A DNA stretch of 49,142 bases from Actinomycetota bacterium. GTDB lineage: Bacteria; Actinomycetota; Acidimicrobiia; Acidimicrobiales; AC-35. Below, piece after piece: positions 1-9,533 of the stretch (its first letter is position 1; every line of letters begins with the position of its first letter). A program made the position numbers and the translations under genes. Under the pieces are notes generated by a model, which was not told the origin of the DNA, did no database searches, and saw only the letters and a program-made list of their open reading frames with translations. The DNA lies in assembly GCA_005884125.1 (NCBI GenBank), contig VAXP01000047.1:1-49142 (forward strand), given 5' to 3'.

Positions 1-117
1 ATCGCCCTTGCTGATCGACGGCCGGGAGGGAGACCTGAGCCGGCGCGCAGTCCTAGCTCGACTTTCCTGGCTATCGGCTGGCTGAGGTCAAAGACCCTGG
101 TCATCGGGGGTAGATGA

Positions 118-1855
118 GGGCCTGGGCTGTATTACCCAGGTTCAGCGGGTGGGGGCGTAGGCGTCGAGGCCGAACAGGTCGTAGAGGCGACCGGGGGTGG
201 GGTCGATCTCGGTGAGCATCCGTCTGGTCCGGGGGCGCCCGGTGTCGCCTTGGTAGAGCAGGGTGATCTCGTTGATGGTGTCGAGGTTGGCGAGCAGGTC
301 GCGCACACTCATGGGCATTCCTGCCCGCACGGTTTCTCTTCGCATGAGGTGGGCCACGGCCAGGGCCAACACGCAGTAGAAGGCATGGACGCGGATCTTC
401 TGGTCGGTCCAGTGGAACATGGGAATGAAGCCGACGACGCGGCGGTCTTTGAGTTGGCGGAAGCCGTCTTCGACGTCGGGCTGGGAGCGGTAGGCGGCCA
501 CGACCTCGGTGACTCGCCAGTCCTCGTGGTCGGTGAACAGGATGCGCTTGCCGAACAGTTCCCGTTCCAGGGCGCGCCGGGCGCTGGGGTCGCTGCGCCA
601 GGTGAGGCGCAGGTTGGCGGGCAGGCGCCCGACGAGGTGTGTGCGGATCACCCGGCTGACCCGGTCGTCTTTGACGATGGCGGCGACGTCGGCCTCCACC
701 GCCGGGCGCTCCCGTCGGGTGTTGCCGCGGGCCAGGCGGGCGGCCAGCTCTCCGAGGCGGCGGCGGGCCTTGGCCAGAGCCTGCTCGAGGCCCCGCACCT
801 GAGCGTCGTGGAAGGACTGGGAGTGGGTCACGATCACCCGGCGGTCGGCACCCAGAGCCCGGGTGCGGGTCTCGAAGTAGGTGAGCCCTCCGAACCCGGC
901 CCGCTCCAGAGACTTGTAATGCGAGGCGGGAACGGCCAGCAGATCGGGGTGGTTGGTGACCACCAGGCTGCCCACGAAGTGCAGACCCGCCTCCTCGATC
1001 AACGCTTGGTTGGCGGCCGAGTCGCAACCGGCGTCATAGACCACCGTGAGCCCGTCCGGGGCGGCGGAGTTCGCCCGATAGCGGGCGGCGAGGACCTTGA
1101 CCGCCTCGGCGAACTGGGTGACGTCGGGACGGTTGCCCTCATAGGCGTGGCTGTAGATGGGCACCCCGCCGTCGCGGGTCACGGTCAGGGCCAGGCCCAC
1201 CAGGCGCAGGTCAGTGCGCTTCTGCTTCGCGTGTCCCCGCTGGGCGATGGTGTTGCGAGCATTGGCCGAGTCCACGAAGGTGGCGAAGTTGGTCATGTCC
1301 AGCACCAGCCCGGACATGTCCAGGTCGAACTCGGCCACCATGGCCGCGGTGATGGCCTCCTCGGCTGCCACCAGGTCCTCGGCCGACAACAGGTCCATGG
1401 CGTCCCAGAACCGGCGGTGATCCAACGCCGCGTCGGGCAGACGAACAAGACGCGGGCCCACCGTGGTCGCCCACCACTCCGCGAAGGCCAGTTTGGAGCG
1501 GGGAGCGACGACCCGGTTGGCGACGGCCAAAGCGATGTAGGTCCCCACCGACGCGGCCGCGTCCGAGCGCCGTTCCCCGACCACCTCGTCGATGATCTCG
1601 GCCATGTGCAGCCGCTCGATCACCGACCACACCGCGGCCAGGGCCCCGAAGCTGCGGTCGCGAACCTTCGATGGTTCCCCCGGGCTCACCCCGGCCAGAC
1701 GCTCGGCAATCTCCTCGGCTGGGCCCAGATACTGCTGAGACACGATGCGGGGCTTGCCGCCCACCCGGGCCGACTCGACCAGGTAGTAGTAGGTCTTGTT
1801 GCCCTGCTTCTTGCCCACTATCGAAGCCACGTATTAGGTAATACACCCTGGCCCC
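118..1855 (-). mobile_element. IS1634-family-like insertion sequence with imperfect terminal inverted repeats
   Basis: Transposase ORF bounded by inverted ends: left gggcctgggctgtattacc (about 118-136) matches the reverse complement of right ggtaatacaccctggcccc (1837-1855), with small mismatches. Exact ends and target duplication not determined. Confidence 0.75.
142..1830 (-). CDS. IS1634-family transposase
   Basis: 562 aa; MASIVGKKQGNKTYYYLVESARVGGKPRIVSQQYLG N-terminus and DDE-type layout (LDMTNFATF, VYDAGCDS, YRSQPDVEDGFRQLKD) typical of IS1634 transposases. Confidence 0.9.
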   Translation of the reverse strand: MASIVGKKQGNKTYYYLVESARVGGKPRIVSQQYLGPAEEIAERLAGVSPGEPSKVRDRSFGALAAVWSVIERLHMAEIIDEVVGERRSDAAASVGTYIALAVANRVVAPRSKLAFAEWWATTVGPRLVRLPDAALDHRRFWDAMDLLSAEDLVAAEEAITAAMVAEFDLDMSGLVLDMTNFATFVDSANARNTIAQRGHAKQKRTDLRLVGLALTVTRDGGVPIYSHAYEGNRPDVTQFAEAVKVLAARYRANSAAPDGLTVVYDAGCDSAANQALIEEAGLHFVGSLVVTNHPDLLAVPASHYKSLERAGFGGLTYFETRTRALGADRRVIVTHSQSFHDAQVRGLEQALAKARRRLGELAARLARGNTRRERPAVEADVAAIVKDDRVSRVIRTHLVGRLPANLRLTWRSDPSARRALERELFGKRILFTDHEDWRVTEVVAAYRSQPDVEDGFRQLKDRRVVGFIPMFHWTDQKIRVHAFYCVLALAVAHLMRRETVRAGMPMSVRDLLANLDTINEITLLYQGDTGRPRTRRMLTEIDPTPGRLYDLFGLDAYAPTR

Positions 1856-2263
1856 GACAATCGCGAGCACCAAGCGCTTACAAACGCGCTGGTCAGGAGG
1901 CGTTTTTCAGAAGATCCTGCGACCCCGCTCTACGAGCCACCACGAGATAGCCCGGAAAGTCGGGCTAGGAGCTCGATGGCGAGGGAGTGGCCGTCATGGC
2001 TTCGAGGGCTTCCTGACGCGCCCACGTCAACCGTTCAAACCGAGAGGGAAGAGCCTGACCTACCGACCGGTGACCATCTTCTGGACAGTGGCCAAGGCCT
2101 GCATATGGTCGCGAGTGTCCCTGGAGCCCGCGCTTCCATTGGGCCCGCCCCGTCGCGGTGGCTCCCGCCGGCGCAGTTCATCTCCCGACCACTCGGGCGT
2201 CACGTCAATGTCTGGCGGTTGATCTGACGCCAAGGCGCGCACCAATACGACAGCGCAGGTCTA

Positions 2264-2992
2264 GTGCGGTCAGCGGTTGGGGGCGCCGTGAGGTACGCCA
2301 AGCTGGGGACGGTTGCGGCGGGCAGCGTGGTGATGCTGTTCGGTGCCACCGCGGCTCTGGCTGAGGGCGGTCCCTACCAGGCCTTCCACAACGGGGTCGG
2401 GAGCAGCGGGTCGGGTCGCGGCGCCTCGACGGGGTCCGCCTCGGCGGATCCGGCAGGCCACGTCCGCACCCTGGCCGAGGCAGCCGATCCCGGGCCCAAC
2501 CCCTACGGCGTGCCGGCCACCTACCAGGCCTACACGTGGGAGCTCAAGTACTTCCCTGGCCGTTTTGCCCCGGGCCCCTATGTCGCCACCGTCACGCTCT
2601 CTGATGTGAGGGGTGCAGCGCGAGCAACCTGGCCGGGACGTGCCGATGCCACGCTGAATGTGCTCGTGCGGTGCAACGGCTGTCGCGACATGCAGAGCCC
2701 GCTGGTCGAGATCGTGTCCTCAGTACCCCGGCTTGGGCACGCCGTGGTAGGTGCCGGCAGCGTGTCGGCAACCTTCAAGTTCAACCTCGACCGTTCTTGG
2801 CTCGGGCTAGTGATCGGCGCAGGGACCCAGTCATATGCAACCTCGGGGGTCGTCACCACTTTCGGCACCACTGTTGGCTCCGGGACGGCGACCTTGAACG
2901 GGACCGTCACTTCGATCTCGCTCCGACGGTCGTCCCCGACAGCGGCTGAGCAACCGCCTGAGATCAGCTTGTCGCGCGAGATGACGCCTTGA
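2264..2992 (+). CDS. hypothetical secreted protein
   Basis: 242 aa ORF with signal-peptide-like start (VAAGSVVMLFGATAALAEG); no family recognised. Confidence 0.5.
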   Translation: MRSAVGGAVRYAKLGTVAAGSVVMLFGATAALAEGGPYQAFHNGVGSSGSGRGASTGSASADPAGHVRTLAEAADPGPNPYGVPATYQAYTWELKYFPGRFAPGPYVATVTLSDVRGAARATWPGRADATLNVLVRCNGCRDMQSPLVEIVSSVPRLGHAVVGAGSVSATFKFNLDRSWLGLVIGAGTQSYATSGVVTTFGTTVGSGTATLNGTVTSISLRRSSPTAAEQPPEISLSREMTP

Positions 2993-3092
2993 CGGACGGT
3001 GCCGCCCGCGAGGTGACGCCCCGCGCATGGCAGACGCTCGATACTCCGGGCAACAGCCCTCGAGGCCGCGCCTACCGGTGCGTCGGTACTGC

Positions 3093-3290
3093 CTAATCCC
3101 GTCCCGCCGGCGGGGCGAAGGGAGTGGCGAACCACCAGCTGTGGCCCTCTGGGTCGCGTGCTCCATACCCCCGCTGGCCGTAGTCCTCGTCCCTCAACAC
3201 GTCGATGATGGTCGCCCCGGCCGCCCACGCCTGAGCAAGATGAGCGTCGACGTCGGCCACATGCACCACGACGCCGCCACCCTGCGTCGC
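3093..3290 (-). pseudogene. VOC/glyoxalase family protein, C-terminal remnant
   Basis: GGGVVVHVADVDAHLAQAWAAGATIIDVLRDEDYGQRGYGARDPEGHSWWFATP is a VOC C-terminal half; the N-terminal half is missing. Confidence 0.65.
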
Positions 3291-3368
3291 GGGAGCCCGC
3301 GGCGGTGAAGCCTGCGCGCGTGCGGCTGTGCGAACCGTCGTCCTCACCAACGGGTGTGGACGCTTTTC

Positions 3369-4505
3369 TCAGCAGGTGACGGGCAGCGATTGCAGCGCGT
3401 GGAAGCCGACGATGGGTCGCCACTCGGGCTTGTCGATGGCCAGTTCGAGGTCGGGTAAGGACACGAGTGCGGAGAACGCGAGCTGGGCCTCGGCGCGGGC
3501 GAGGGCGGCGCCGAGGCAGTAGTGGGCACCGGCGCCGAAAGCCGCATGGCAATGGGCGTCGCGAGTGACGTCGAGCACGTCCGGCGACACGAAGACAGCG
3601 GGGTCGTGGTTGGCGGCGTCGATCATGGCGAACACCTGGTCGCCGGCGCGGATCGACACGCCGTCGAGCGCCGCCTCACGGAGCGCGGTCCGAACGGTGA
3701 GACGCACCGGCGAGTCGTAGCGCAGCAGCTCCTCCACCGCGCCGGACATGAGGTCGGGACGCGCTCGCAACAACTCGAGCTGGTCGGGGTTGCGCAGGAG
3801 GGCGAGGAGACCGTTGCCGATCAGGTTCATCGTTGTCTCGTGGCCGGCGACGAGAAGCAGGACGACCGTCGCCAGCAGCTCGTCGGCGCCGAGGCGGTCG
3901 CCCGCCTCCTCGGCTGCCACGAGCGCGGTGATCAGGTCGCCCTGCGGCGTTCGCCTGCGCTCCTCGAACAGCGGCACCAGATAGGCGGTGAAGTTGAGGA
4001 GCGCGCCGGCTGCGACGCCGAGCTGCGCTGCTGTGACGTCCCAGTCGAGGATGACCGCCAGGTCACGCGTGAAATTGCGGAACAAGTCTCGATCCTCGGA
4101 CGGTACGCCGAGCAGCTCGCAGATCACGGTGACCGGCAATGGGAAGGCGAAGTCGTTGATCACGTCAAAGCGCCCCGCCGCGCGCAAGGGCACAAGGAGC
4201 TCTTCCGTCAGCTCGCGGATCCGCGGGCGGAGCTGCTCCACCGAGCGCGGGTTGAACGCCTTGCCGATGAGTCCGCGGACTCGGGTGTGATCAGGAGCGT
4301 CCATGAACACGAGCACCTTCGAGAGCAGCTCGCCGGCGATCTCGGAGACACTGACACCCGCGTGCGTGGTCGCGTTGCGGTGGTCGCTGCTCCACCCGGG
4401 CTCCCGCAGCACTGCGCTCACGGCTGCGTGCGATGCAGCCACCCACCCGTCGTCCTCGGGCGCGCGCTGCAGCCCCGCCTCGGGGCGCACGTCGAAGATC
4501 GTCAT
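3369..4505 (-). CDS. cytochrome P450
   Basis: MTIFDVRPEAG...; I-helix LVAGHETTMNLI; ExxR region; heme loop AFGAGAHYCLGAALARAEA. ATG overlaps the upstream stop (ATGA). Confidence 0.92.
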   Translation of the reverse strand: MTIFDVRPEAGLQRAPEDDGWVAASHAAVSAVLREPGWSSDHRNATTHAGVSVSEIAGELLSKVLVFMDAPDHTRVRGLIGKAFNPRSVEQLRPRIRELTEELLVPLRAAGRFDVINDFAFPLPVTVICELLGVPSEDRDLFRNFTRDLAVILDWDVTAAQLGVAAGALLNFTAYLVPLFEERRRTPQGDLITALVAAEEAGDRLGADELLATVVLLLVAGHETTMNLIGNGLLALLRNPDQLELLRARPDLMSGAVEELLRYDSPVRLTVRTALREAALDGVSIRAGDQVFAMIDAANHDPAVFVSPDVLDVTRDAHCHAAFGAGAHYCLGAALARAEAQLAFSALVSLPDLELAIDKPEWRPIVGFHALQSLPVTC

Positions 4506-5878
4506 GCGTCGCTCTTCGCCGCGAAGAAGTCCGCTTCGAGTCGGCCCAGCTCGGTGGTGGCTTCTCCCGTAAGGTCCTCTCTGAAGATGGCCGTCCAATC
4601 CGCCGTTGCGCGCAAGGCGCCGAGGATCGAGTACAGCCCAAAGAAGATGCGGTTCGTGAAGACGAAATCGCGCGGCACCGTGGCGTGGCGCATCACGTCC
4701 TTGTCCATTCTCGCCATGTGACCGAGAAGCTCGGACACAAACCCCGGCGTGAACGTGAACGGTTGCGGCTGGACGTAAGCGGCGAAGTTCTGTCGGCACC
4801 ACGCCAGCACCTTGTCGGCCGGCGGCGGGCTCTCGGAGCTGGCGAAGCCGTGCTCGATCCAGACCGCCAGCAGGCGCTCGGCGTCGTTGTCCATCGCCGC
4901 CGAGTGAAAGTCGAAGAAACCGCGCTTCGTCGCTGGAGTCAATCGCTTCACGCACCCGAAGTCGAGGAACGTGACCGTGCCGTCGTCGTGGAACAGGTAG
5001 TTGCCGGGGTGGGGGTCGGCGTTGAACACGCCGAAGCGGGCGATGCTCCCGAAGAAGAAGCGGTTGATCGCTTCCCCCCACCGGTCGCGCAGCTTCTGAT
5101 CGACCTCGCCGATCGCGGTCCACCGCCGTCCGTGGACCATCTCCATGGTGAGCACCCGCTCGCTGGACAGTTCCGGGAACACCTCGGGCACACGCGCGAA
5201 CGGATGTCCCCTGTAGTGCTCCGCGAACTCCATCTGGTTGGCCAGCTCGGTGCCGTAGTCGACCTCTTCGCCGATGCGCTCCGCGATCTCGTCGGCGACC
5301 GCGCGAACGTCGAAGTTGCGATATTGAGGAACAACGCCCTTGACGATCTTGACGAACGTGAACAGCAGCTCGGTGTTGGCCAGGTCGTCGCTGATGGCAT
5401 CGGCGACGCCGGGGTACTGCACCTTGACCGCGACCTCGGTGCCGTCGTGCAGCCGGGCGGTGTGCACCTGCCCGATCGACGCGGCGGCCATGGGCTCGAG
5501 GGTCAACTCGGCGAAGAGCTCTTCGGGCGGGCGTCCCAGCTCGCTCTCGATCACCGCGGCCACGAGTACCGGCTCCATCGGCTCGGCATCGGCCTGCAAC
5601 GACGCGAGGGCGGTCCGGTAGACCTCGCCGTACGGACCCTCGATGACGGCGCTGGTGTCGACGAAGGACAGGATCTGGCCCACCTTCATGAGCACGCCCT
5701 TCGAGCGGGACAGCACGTCGGCGTACCGCTCTGCGTTGCGCACGTGGAACTCGAGGCTGGCACCCCGCTGGCCCTTGAGGCGACGGCGCAGGACCTCGAC
5801 CACGCCTCCACCGGCGGCCCGGGCCGAGAGGGCGGCGAGGGGCGCCGTGCGCCGCACCCGCCCTTGGGGGATCGTCAT
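4502..5878 (-). CDS. AarF/ABC1/UbiB-family atypical kinase
   Basis: 458 aa; KxGQ motif (LMKVGQILS), AAASIGQVHTA, VAVKVQYPG, FNADPHPGNYLF, TFLDFGC. Confidence 0.92.
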   Translation of the reverse strand: MTIPQGRVRRTAPLAALSARAAGGGVVEVLRRRLKGQRGASLEFHVRNAERYADVLSRSKGVLMKVGQILSFVDTSAVIEGPYGEVYRTALASLQADAEPMEPVLVAAVIESELGRPPEELFAELTLEPMAAASIGQVHTARLHDGTEVAVKVQYPGVADAISDDLANTELLFTFVKIVKGVVPQYRNFDVRAVADEIAERIGEEVDYGTELANQMEFAEHYRGHPFARVPEVFPELSSERVLTMEMVHGRRWTAIGEVDQKLRDRWGEAINRFFFGSIARFGVFNADPHPGNYLFHDDGTVTFLDFGCVKRLTPATKRGFFDFHSAAMDNDAERLLAVWIEHGFASSESPPPADKVLAWCRQNFAAYVQPQPFTFTPGFVSELLGHMARMDKDVMRHATVPRDFVFTNRIFFGLYSILGALRATADWTAIFREDLTGEATTELGRLEADFFAAKSDA

Positions 5879-5903
5879 CGCGGACTACCTCACTTGCCAC
5901 TGA

Positions 5904-5929
5904 CGGTGCCTCAGTGTTTACTGAGACCG
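5904..5929. promoter_or_regulatory. candidate TetR operator in the AarF/TetR divergent promoter
   Basis: CGGTgcCTCAGTgtttACTGAGACCG: perfect CTCAGT/ACTGAG arms with outer CGGT/ACCG. Confidence 0.6.
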
Positions 5930-6507
5930 TGCCGACCGCGTCAAGTTCGACCAAGGAGCGCTTGCTCGACGAGGCCATGCGGCTGTTCGGCGAGCGCGGC
6001 TATGACGCCACGCCCGTCGCGGAGATCGAACGCTCAGCAGGGCTCACGCCGGGCGCCGGAGGCCTCTTCCACCACTTCCGCACCAAGGAGGAGGTGCTCG
6101 TCGTTGGGATCAACCGCCAGCTCGCCCGGCTCGAAGCGGTGCGCCAGATCCGGGGCGCCGTGCCGCCCCTCGGCAACCTGCGGGCCGAACTCACATTGGT
6201 GGCGCGCTACGTGTTCCTGGAGCTGGAGGAGGAGCAGGAGTTGCTCCGGGTGCTCATCTCCGAGAGTCGTCAGCGCCCCCACCTCCTAGCCGGCGCGGTC
6301 GACCAGGTCGTGCGTGGGACGTTCAATGAATTCGCCTCGTTGCTCGGTCGCTCGGGCGGAACCGAGGTGGGTGCGGCGCTCGCGCTCGGCTCGTTGGTGG
6401 CGTTCGCGTCGGCCGAGCTGCTGCTCGGTCAGCCACCCGTCGACGCCGACCGTGAAGAGGTCATCGCCACCTGGGTCGAAATGGTCATGCGGCTCATCGA
6501 GGGTTGA
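5929..6507 (+). CDS. TetR/AcrR family regulator
   Basis: TKERLLDEAMRLFGERGYDATPVAEIERSAGLTPGAGGLFHHFRTKEEVL HTH. The annotated ORF start at 5914 lies inside the palindrome, so GTG 5929 is preferred. Confidence 0.88.
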   Translation: MPTASSSTKERLLDEAMRLFGERGYDATPVAEIERSAGLTPGAGGLFHHFRTKEEVLVVGINRQLARLEAVRQIRGAVPPLGNLRAELTLVARYVFLELEEEQELLRVLISESRQRPHLLAGAVDQVVRGTFNEFASLLGRSGGTEVGAALALGSLVAFASAELLLGQPPVDADREEVIATWVEMVMRLIEG

Positions 6508-6883
6508 GACTCCTTGACCCCCCGGCAGGCGCAGCGCCGAGGGCGAGTCGGGCGGGTGGGTGGCAGGCCAGACCGGCCAGAGCGACGACACATCAACACC
6601 TCCGAACCGCACTCATGGCGCGTCTGCGACATTCCGGCGACGCCTGCTCGACACGGCGCGTGGTGAATCCGGGACGCTCCCGAAGTGGTTCGGCTGCTCG
6701 CTCGCAGTCGAGATCGCGGATCGGTGTGACAAGCCCGTCAAACCAGGGGTGGAGCGAGCCTCTAACCCAGGGTCGATGACGGCCTGGGCACTGGGTTCAT
6801 ACGCTGTTGAGCGCGTGCGGTCGTGGCCTGCCAGGCCGCTCCCGCCGAGATGGAACAGCGAGACGGGAGTCGTGGGGCTCTAG

Positions 6884-8074
6884 GTGGTGCAGCCGCAGCG
6901 GTCGTTCCGGGTGTCGGTGGCGCGACTCCGCAGGGGGCCTAGCTGGGTGCAGGACGTCTTCGACTCCGACGGTGTCGGTCTGCCCAGGCTCATGGGGGTG
7001 GCCGGCGCCGCGGCCATGGGCCTGGTCGGCGCCCTGGTCGCCAGTGCTGATCCAACCCCACTGCGGATCGGCCTCGCCCTGGTCATGGTGTCGCCCTGGA
7101 TGCTCGATCTGAGTCGCTGGTCCCTGCCCCGGCTGCCCTTTGCCGTCGTCGCCGCACTTGCGGCCTGGGCGCTCATCGGCAACACCAGCAGCAGCTTGGC
7201 CGAGGCGACGTTGATCTATCTCGCCACCTACATGGGCTTCGTGGGCACGCTGCCGGAGAGCCTCCTGGTCCTGGCCCTGTGTGCCGCCTGGCCCCTTCGT
7301 GGCGCCTGGGTGCAGCGCCACATCGTCCAGGGCTGGTACCTGCAGGCCGTGGGGTCGACCGCGGCCTGGACGGCCGGGGCCATCGCCCGCCATCTCCAGC
7401 GCGTCGTCGGTGAGCTCCGCGCCGCCCAGGCCGAGCTGGCGGGCCAGGCCGCCCTGGCCGAGCGCCAGCGCATCGCCCGCGAGATCCATGACGTCGTGGC
7501 CCACTCTCTGGCAGTGACGATGCTGCACCTTACGGGGGCCCGGATGGCTCTGGGCGAGGGCAACGAGGTCGTGCGCACCGCCCTGGTGCAAGCGGAGAGA
7601 GCGGGACGACAGAGCATGGCCGACATCCGCCGCACGGTCGGGCTCCTTGCTCCCGGATCCGGCGACGGCGCCGCCCCGCCCGCCCCCGGCATCTCCGACA
7701 TCGACGCCCTGGTGCAGAGCTACCGCGCCGCGGGCATGGACCTGGGGCTGGAGGTGACGGGAGATCCGGGCCCCGTGTCGCTCCCCGCTGGCCTCGGCCT
7801 GTACCGGATCCTCCAGGAGTCGCTCACCAATGCCGCCAAGCACGCGCCAGGACACCGCACCGAGATCTCGCTCAGCTACGAGTCGAACAGCGCGTGGCTC
7901 AAGGTGACAAGCCAAGGCCCGAGTGCCCCCTCCGCTGGGCACGACGGAATGGGGATTCCGGGCATGCGCCAGCGGGCCGAGCTCCTCGGCGGTGAGCTGT
8001 GCGCGGGGCCGACGGCGCAGGGCTGGGTGGTGGAGTCCCGGCTACCTCTCGTCGGAGAAGCCACGGCGTCGTGA
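6884..8074 (+). CDS. NarL-type sensor histidine kinase
   Basis: Hydrophobic N-terminus, REIHDVVAHSLAVTMLHL H-box, LYRILQESLTNAAKHAPG N-box. Confidence 0.9.
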   Translation: MVQPQRSFRVSVARLRRGPSWVQDVFDSDGVGLPRLMGVAGAAAMGLVGALVASADPTPLRIGLALVMVSPWMLDLSRWSLPRLPFAVVAALAAWALIGNTSSSLAEATLIYLATYMGFVGTLPESLLVLALCAAWPLRGAWVQRHIVQGWYLQAVGSTAAWTAGAIARHLQRVVGELRAAQAELAGQAALAERQRIAREIHDVVAHSLAVTMLHLTGARMALGEGNEVVRTALVQAERAGRQSMADIRRTVGLLAPGSGDGAAPPAPGISDIDALVQSYRAAGMDLGLEVTGDPGPVSLPAGLGLYRILQESLTNAAKHAPGHRTEISLSYESNSAWLKVTSQGPSAPSAGHDGMGIPGMRQRAELLGGELCAGPTAQGWVVESRLPLVGEATAS

Positions 8075-8727
8075 TTCGGGTGCTGCTCGTGGACGACCAA
8101 GAGCTGGTCCGTGCCGGTCTGCGCCTCATCCTCAGCCCCGAGTTCGGCTTCGAGATCGCGGCCGAGGCGGCCGATGGCGCCGCCGCCGTCGATGCCGTGG
8201 CCCGGGTGCGCCCCGACGTGGTGGTGATGGACATCCGCATGCGGGGCATGGACGGAGTCGAGGCCACCCGGCGCATAAGGCAGCTATCCAGCTCACCCCC
8301 TGTGCTCGTGCTGACCACCTTCGATGACGACGAAGTCCTCTCCGGCGCCCTGCGGGCGGGCGCATCTGGGTTCGCCCTCAAGGAGGCTCCAGGAGAAGAG
8401 CTGGTCCAAGCGGTCCGCGCCGTGGCCGAGGGCGAGGGTTGGGTCGACCCATCGGTGGCAGCCCGGGTCCTGGCCACCTACCGTGCCGGCGCACCTTCCC
8501 CCGAGGCGGCCAGCGCCGACGTCGCCGGGCTGACGACCCGGGAACTCGAGGTTGTTCGTGTCATCGGGAGAGGCTCGTCCAACGCCGAGATCGCACGAAT
8601 GCTCGTGATCGGCGAGGGCACCGTGAAGACCCACATCAACCACATCCTCACCAAGCTCGGCCTGCGCGACCGGGCCGCGCTCATCGTGTTCGCCTTTGAC
8701 CACGGTCTCGTGCAACCTCGGGCATAG
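8071..8727 (+). CDS. NarL/LuxR-family response regulator
   Basis: VIRVLLVDDQELVRAGLR receiver and LTTRELEVVRVIGRGSSNAEIARMLVIGEGTVKTHINHILTKLGLRDR HTH; GTGA start/stop overlap with the kinase. Confidence 0.92.
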   Translation: MIRVLLVDDQELVRAGLRLILSPEFGFEIAAEAADGAAAVDAVARVRPDVVVMDIRMRGMDGVEATRRIRQLSSSPPVLVLTTFDDDEVLSGALRAGASGFALKEAPGEELVQAVRAVAEGEGWVDPSVAARVLATYRAGAPSPEAASADVAGLTTRELEVVRVIGRGSSNAEIARMLVIGEGTVKTHINHILTKLGLRDRAALIVFAFDHGLVQPRA

Positions 8728-8807
8728 GAGCACGGGTTGGGCTAACACGCAGCCGATCACGCCGAGCGCCGATGACGTGGTAACCCTCGATCCGTACGGT
8801 CTTCGTC

Positions 8808-9440
8808 ATGACCTTCGGAGAGGCGAGCTCGAGTGTCAGGTGGCCCGTGGTTGGCCCCCTCACACGACGGCGTGTCGGAACTCGGCGTTCAGCGCGGCTC
8901 GGATCGGCGCCTCGCGGCGACGAGAAGGTGCGCTTGTTGGCCAAGAACTCCCTGTTGTCGGGATGTCGGTCGGCTGACCTCCTAACTCTCGCCCGCGCTG
9001 GGGAACTTCTCGCGGTGCTAGGCGGCGCCGACCTCGGTACCTACAGGCCGAGAGCGCACGCCATTGTCGTGCTCGACGGCATGGTCGACGTAGAGGCCCG
9101 ATCTAGAGTCGCCACGCTCGCCGCTGGCCAGTCGCTCGGCCTCGTTGACGTCGCCGACCGGACCTGGGAGGACGGCGCCCACGCCACGGCCAAGAGCGAT
9201 GCCACCGTCCTGGTCGGTCGGTGTCCGAAGCTCTTCGCTGCCCTCACGTTCCGGCCCGCGCTTGGCGCGATCTTCCTTGGCGGACCGAGGGCGCAGTGGC
9301 GAGGGGCACCAAATTGGCGAGCATCGAACCACCGATCCGGGTGCGTGCCGAAGCGCGGCTGCGTGCGAGCCGGTTCAAGACCGGGTAACGGGTCGGACGA
9401 AGCTGAGAGCCTTCGATCGCGTGGTCTCGGCCTATTGTGA
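8808..9440 (+). CDS. cyclic-nucleotide-binding-like (CRP-type) domain protein, probably degenerate
   Basis: LLAKNSLLSGCRSADLLTLARAGELLAV...IVVLDGMVDVEARSRVATLAAGQSLGLVDVADRTWEDGAHATAKSDATVLV has cNMP-domain layout; flanking protein looks low-quality. Confidence 0.5.
   Translation: MTFGEASSSVRWPVVGPLTRRRVGTRRSARLGSAPRGDEKVRLLAKNSLLSGCRSADLLTLARAGELLAVLGGADLGTYRPRAHAIVVLDGMVDVEARSRVATLAAGQSLGLVDVADRTWEDGAHATAKSDATVLVGRCPKLFAALTFRPALGAIFLGGPRAQWRGAPNWRASNHRSGCVPKRGCVRAGSRPGNGSDEAESLRSRGLGLL
9080..9209 (+). repeat. 130-bp perfect direct repeat, copy 1
   Basis: Identical to 10317-10446 (catggtcgacgtagaggcccgatctagag...gcgatgccaccgtc). Confidence 0.97.
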
Positions 9441-9533
9441 CCCCGTTCACCCCGACTCCCCGGTCGACGGCGACGCGCCCCAACGCATCGTGCGCCCGGC
9501 GCGTTCCATTGGTGTGGCTTGTATTGTCCGAGC

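Noticed and set aside
250-1950. 566-aa forward ORF opposite the transposase
   Set aside because: Low-complexity antisense translation (H/G/V-rich) in high-GC DNA; the minus-strand transposase is clearly the real gene.
3369-5978. 869-aa ORF merging the P450 with upstream sequence
   Set aside because: Only the distal part is P450; the rest is an out-of-frame read of the AarF gene. The true start is the coupled ATG at 4505.
9360-9400. tRNA-like TpsiC string (ggttcaagacc)
   Set aside because: No acceptor, D or anticodon stems could be assembled around it.
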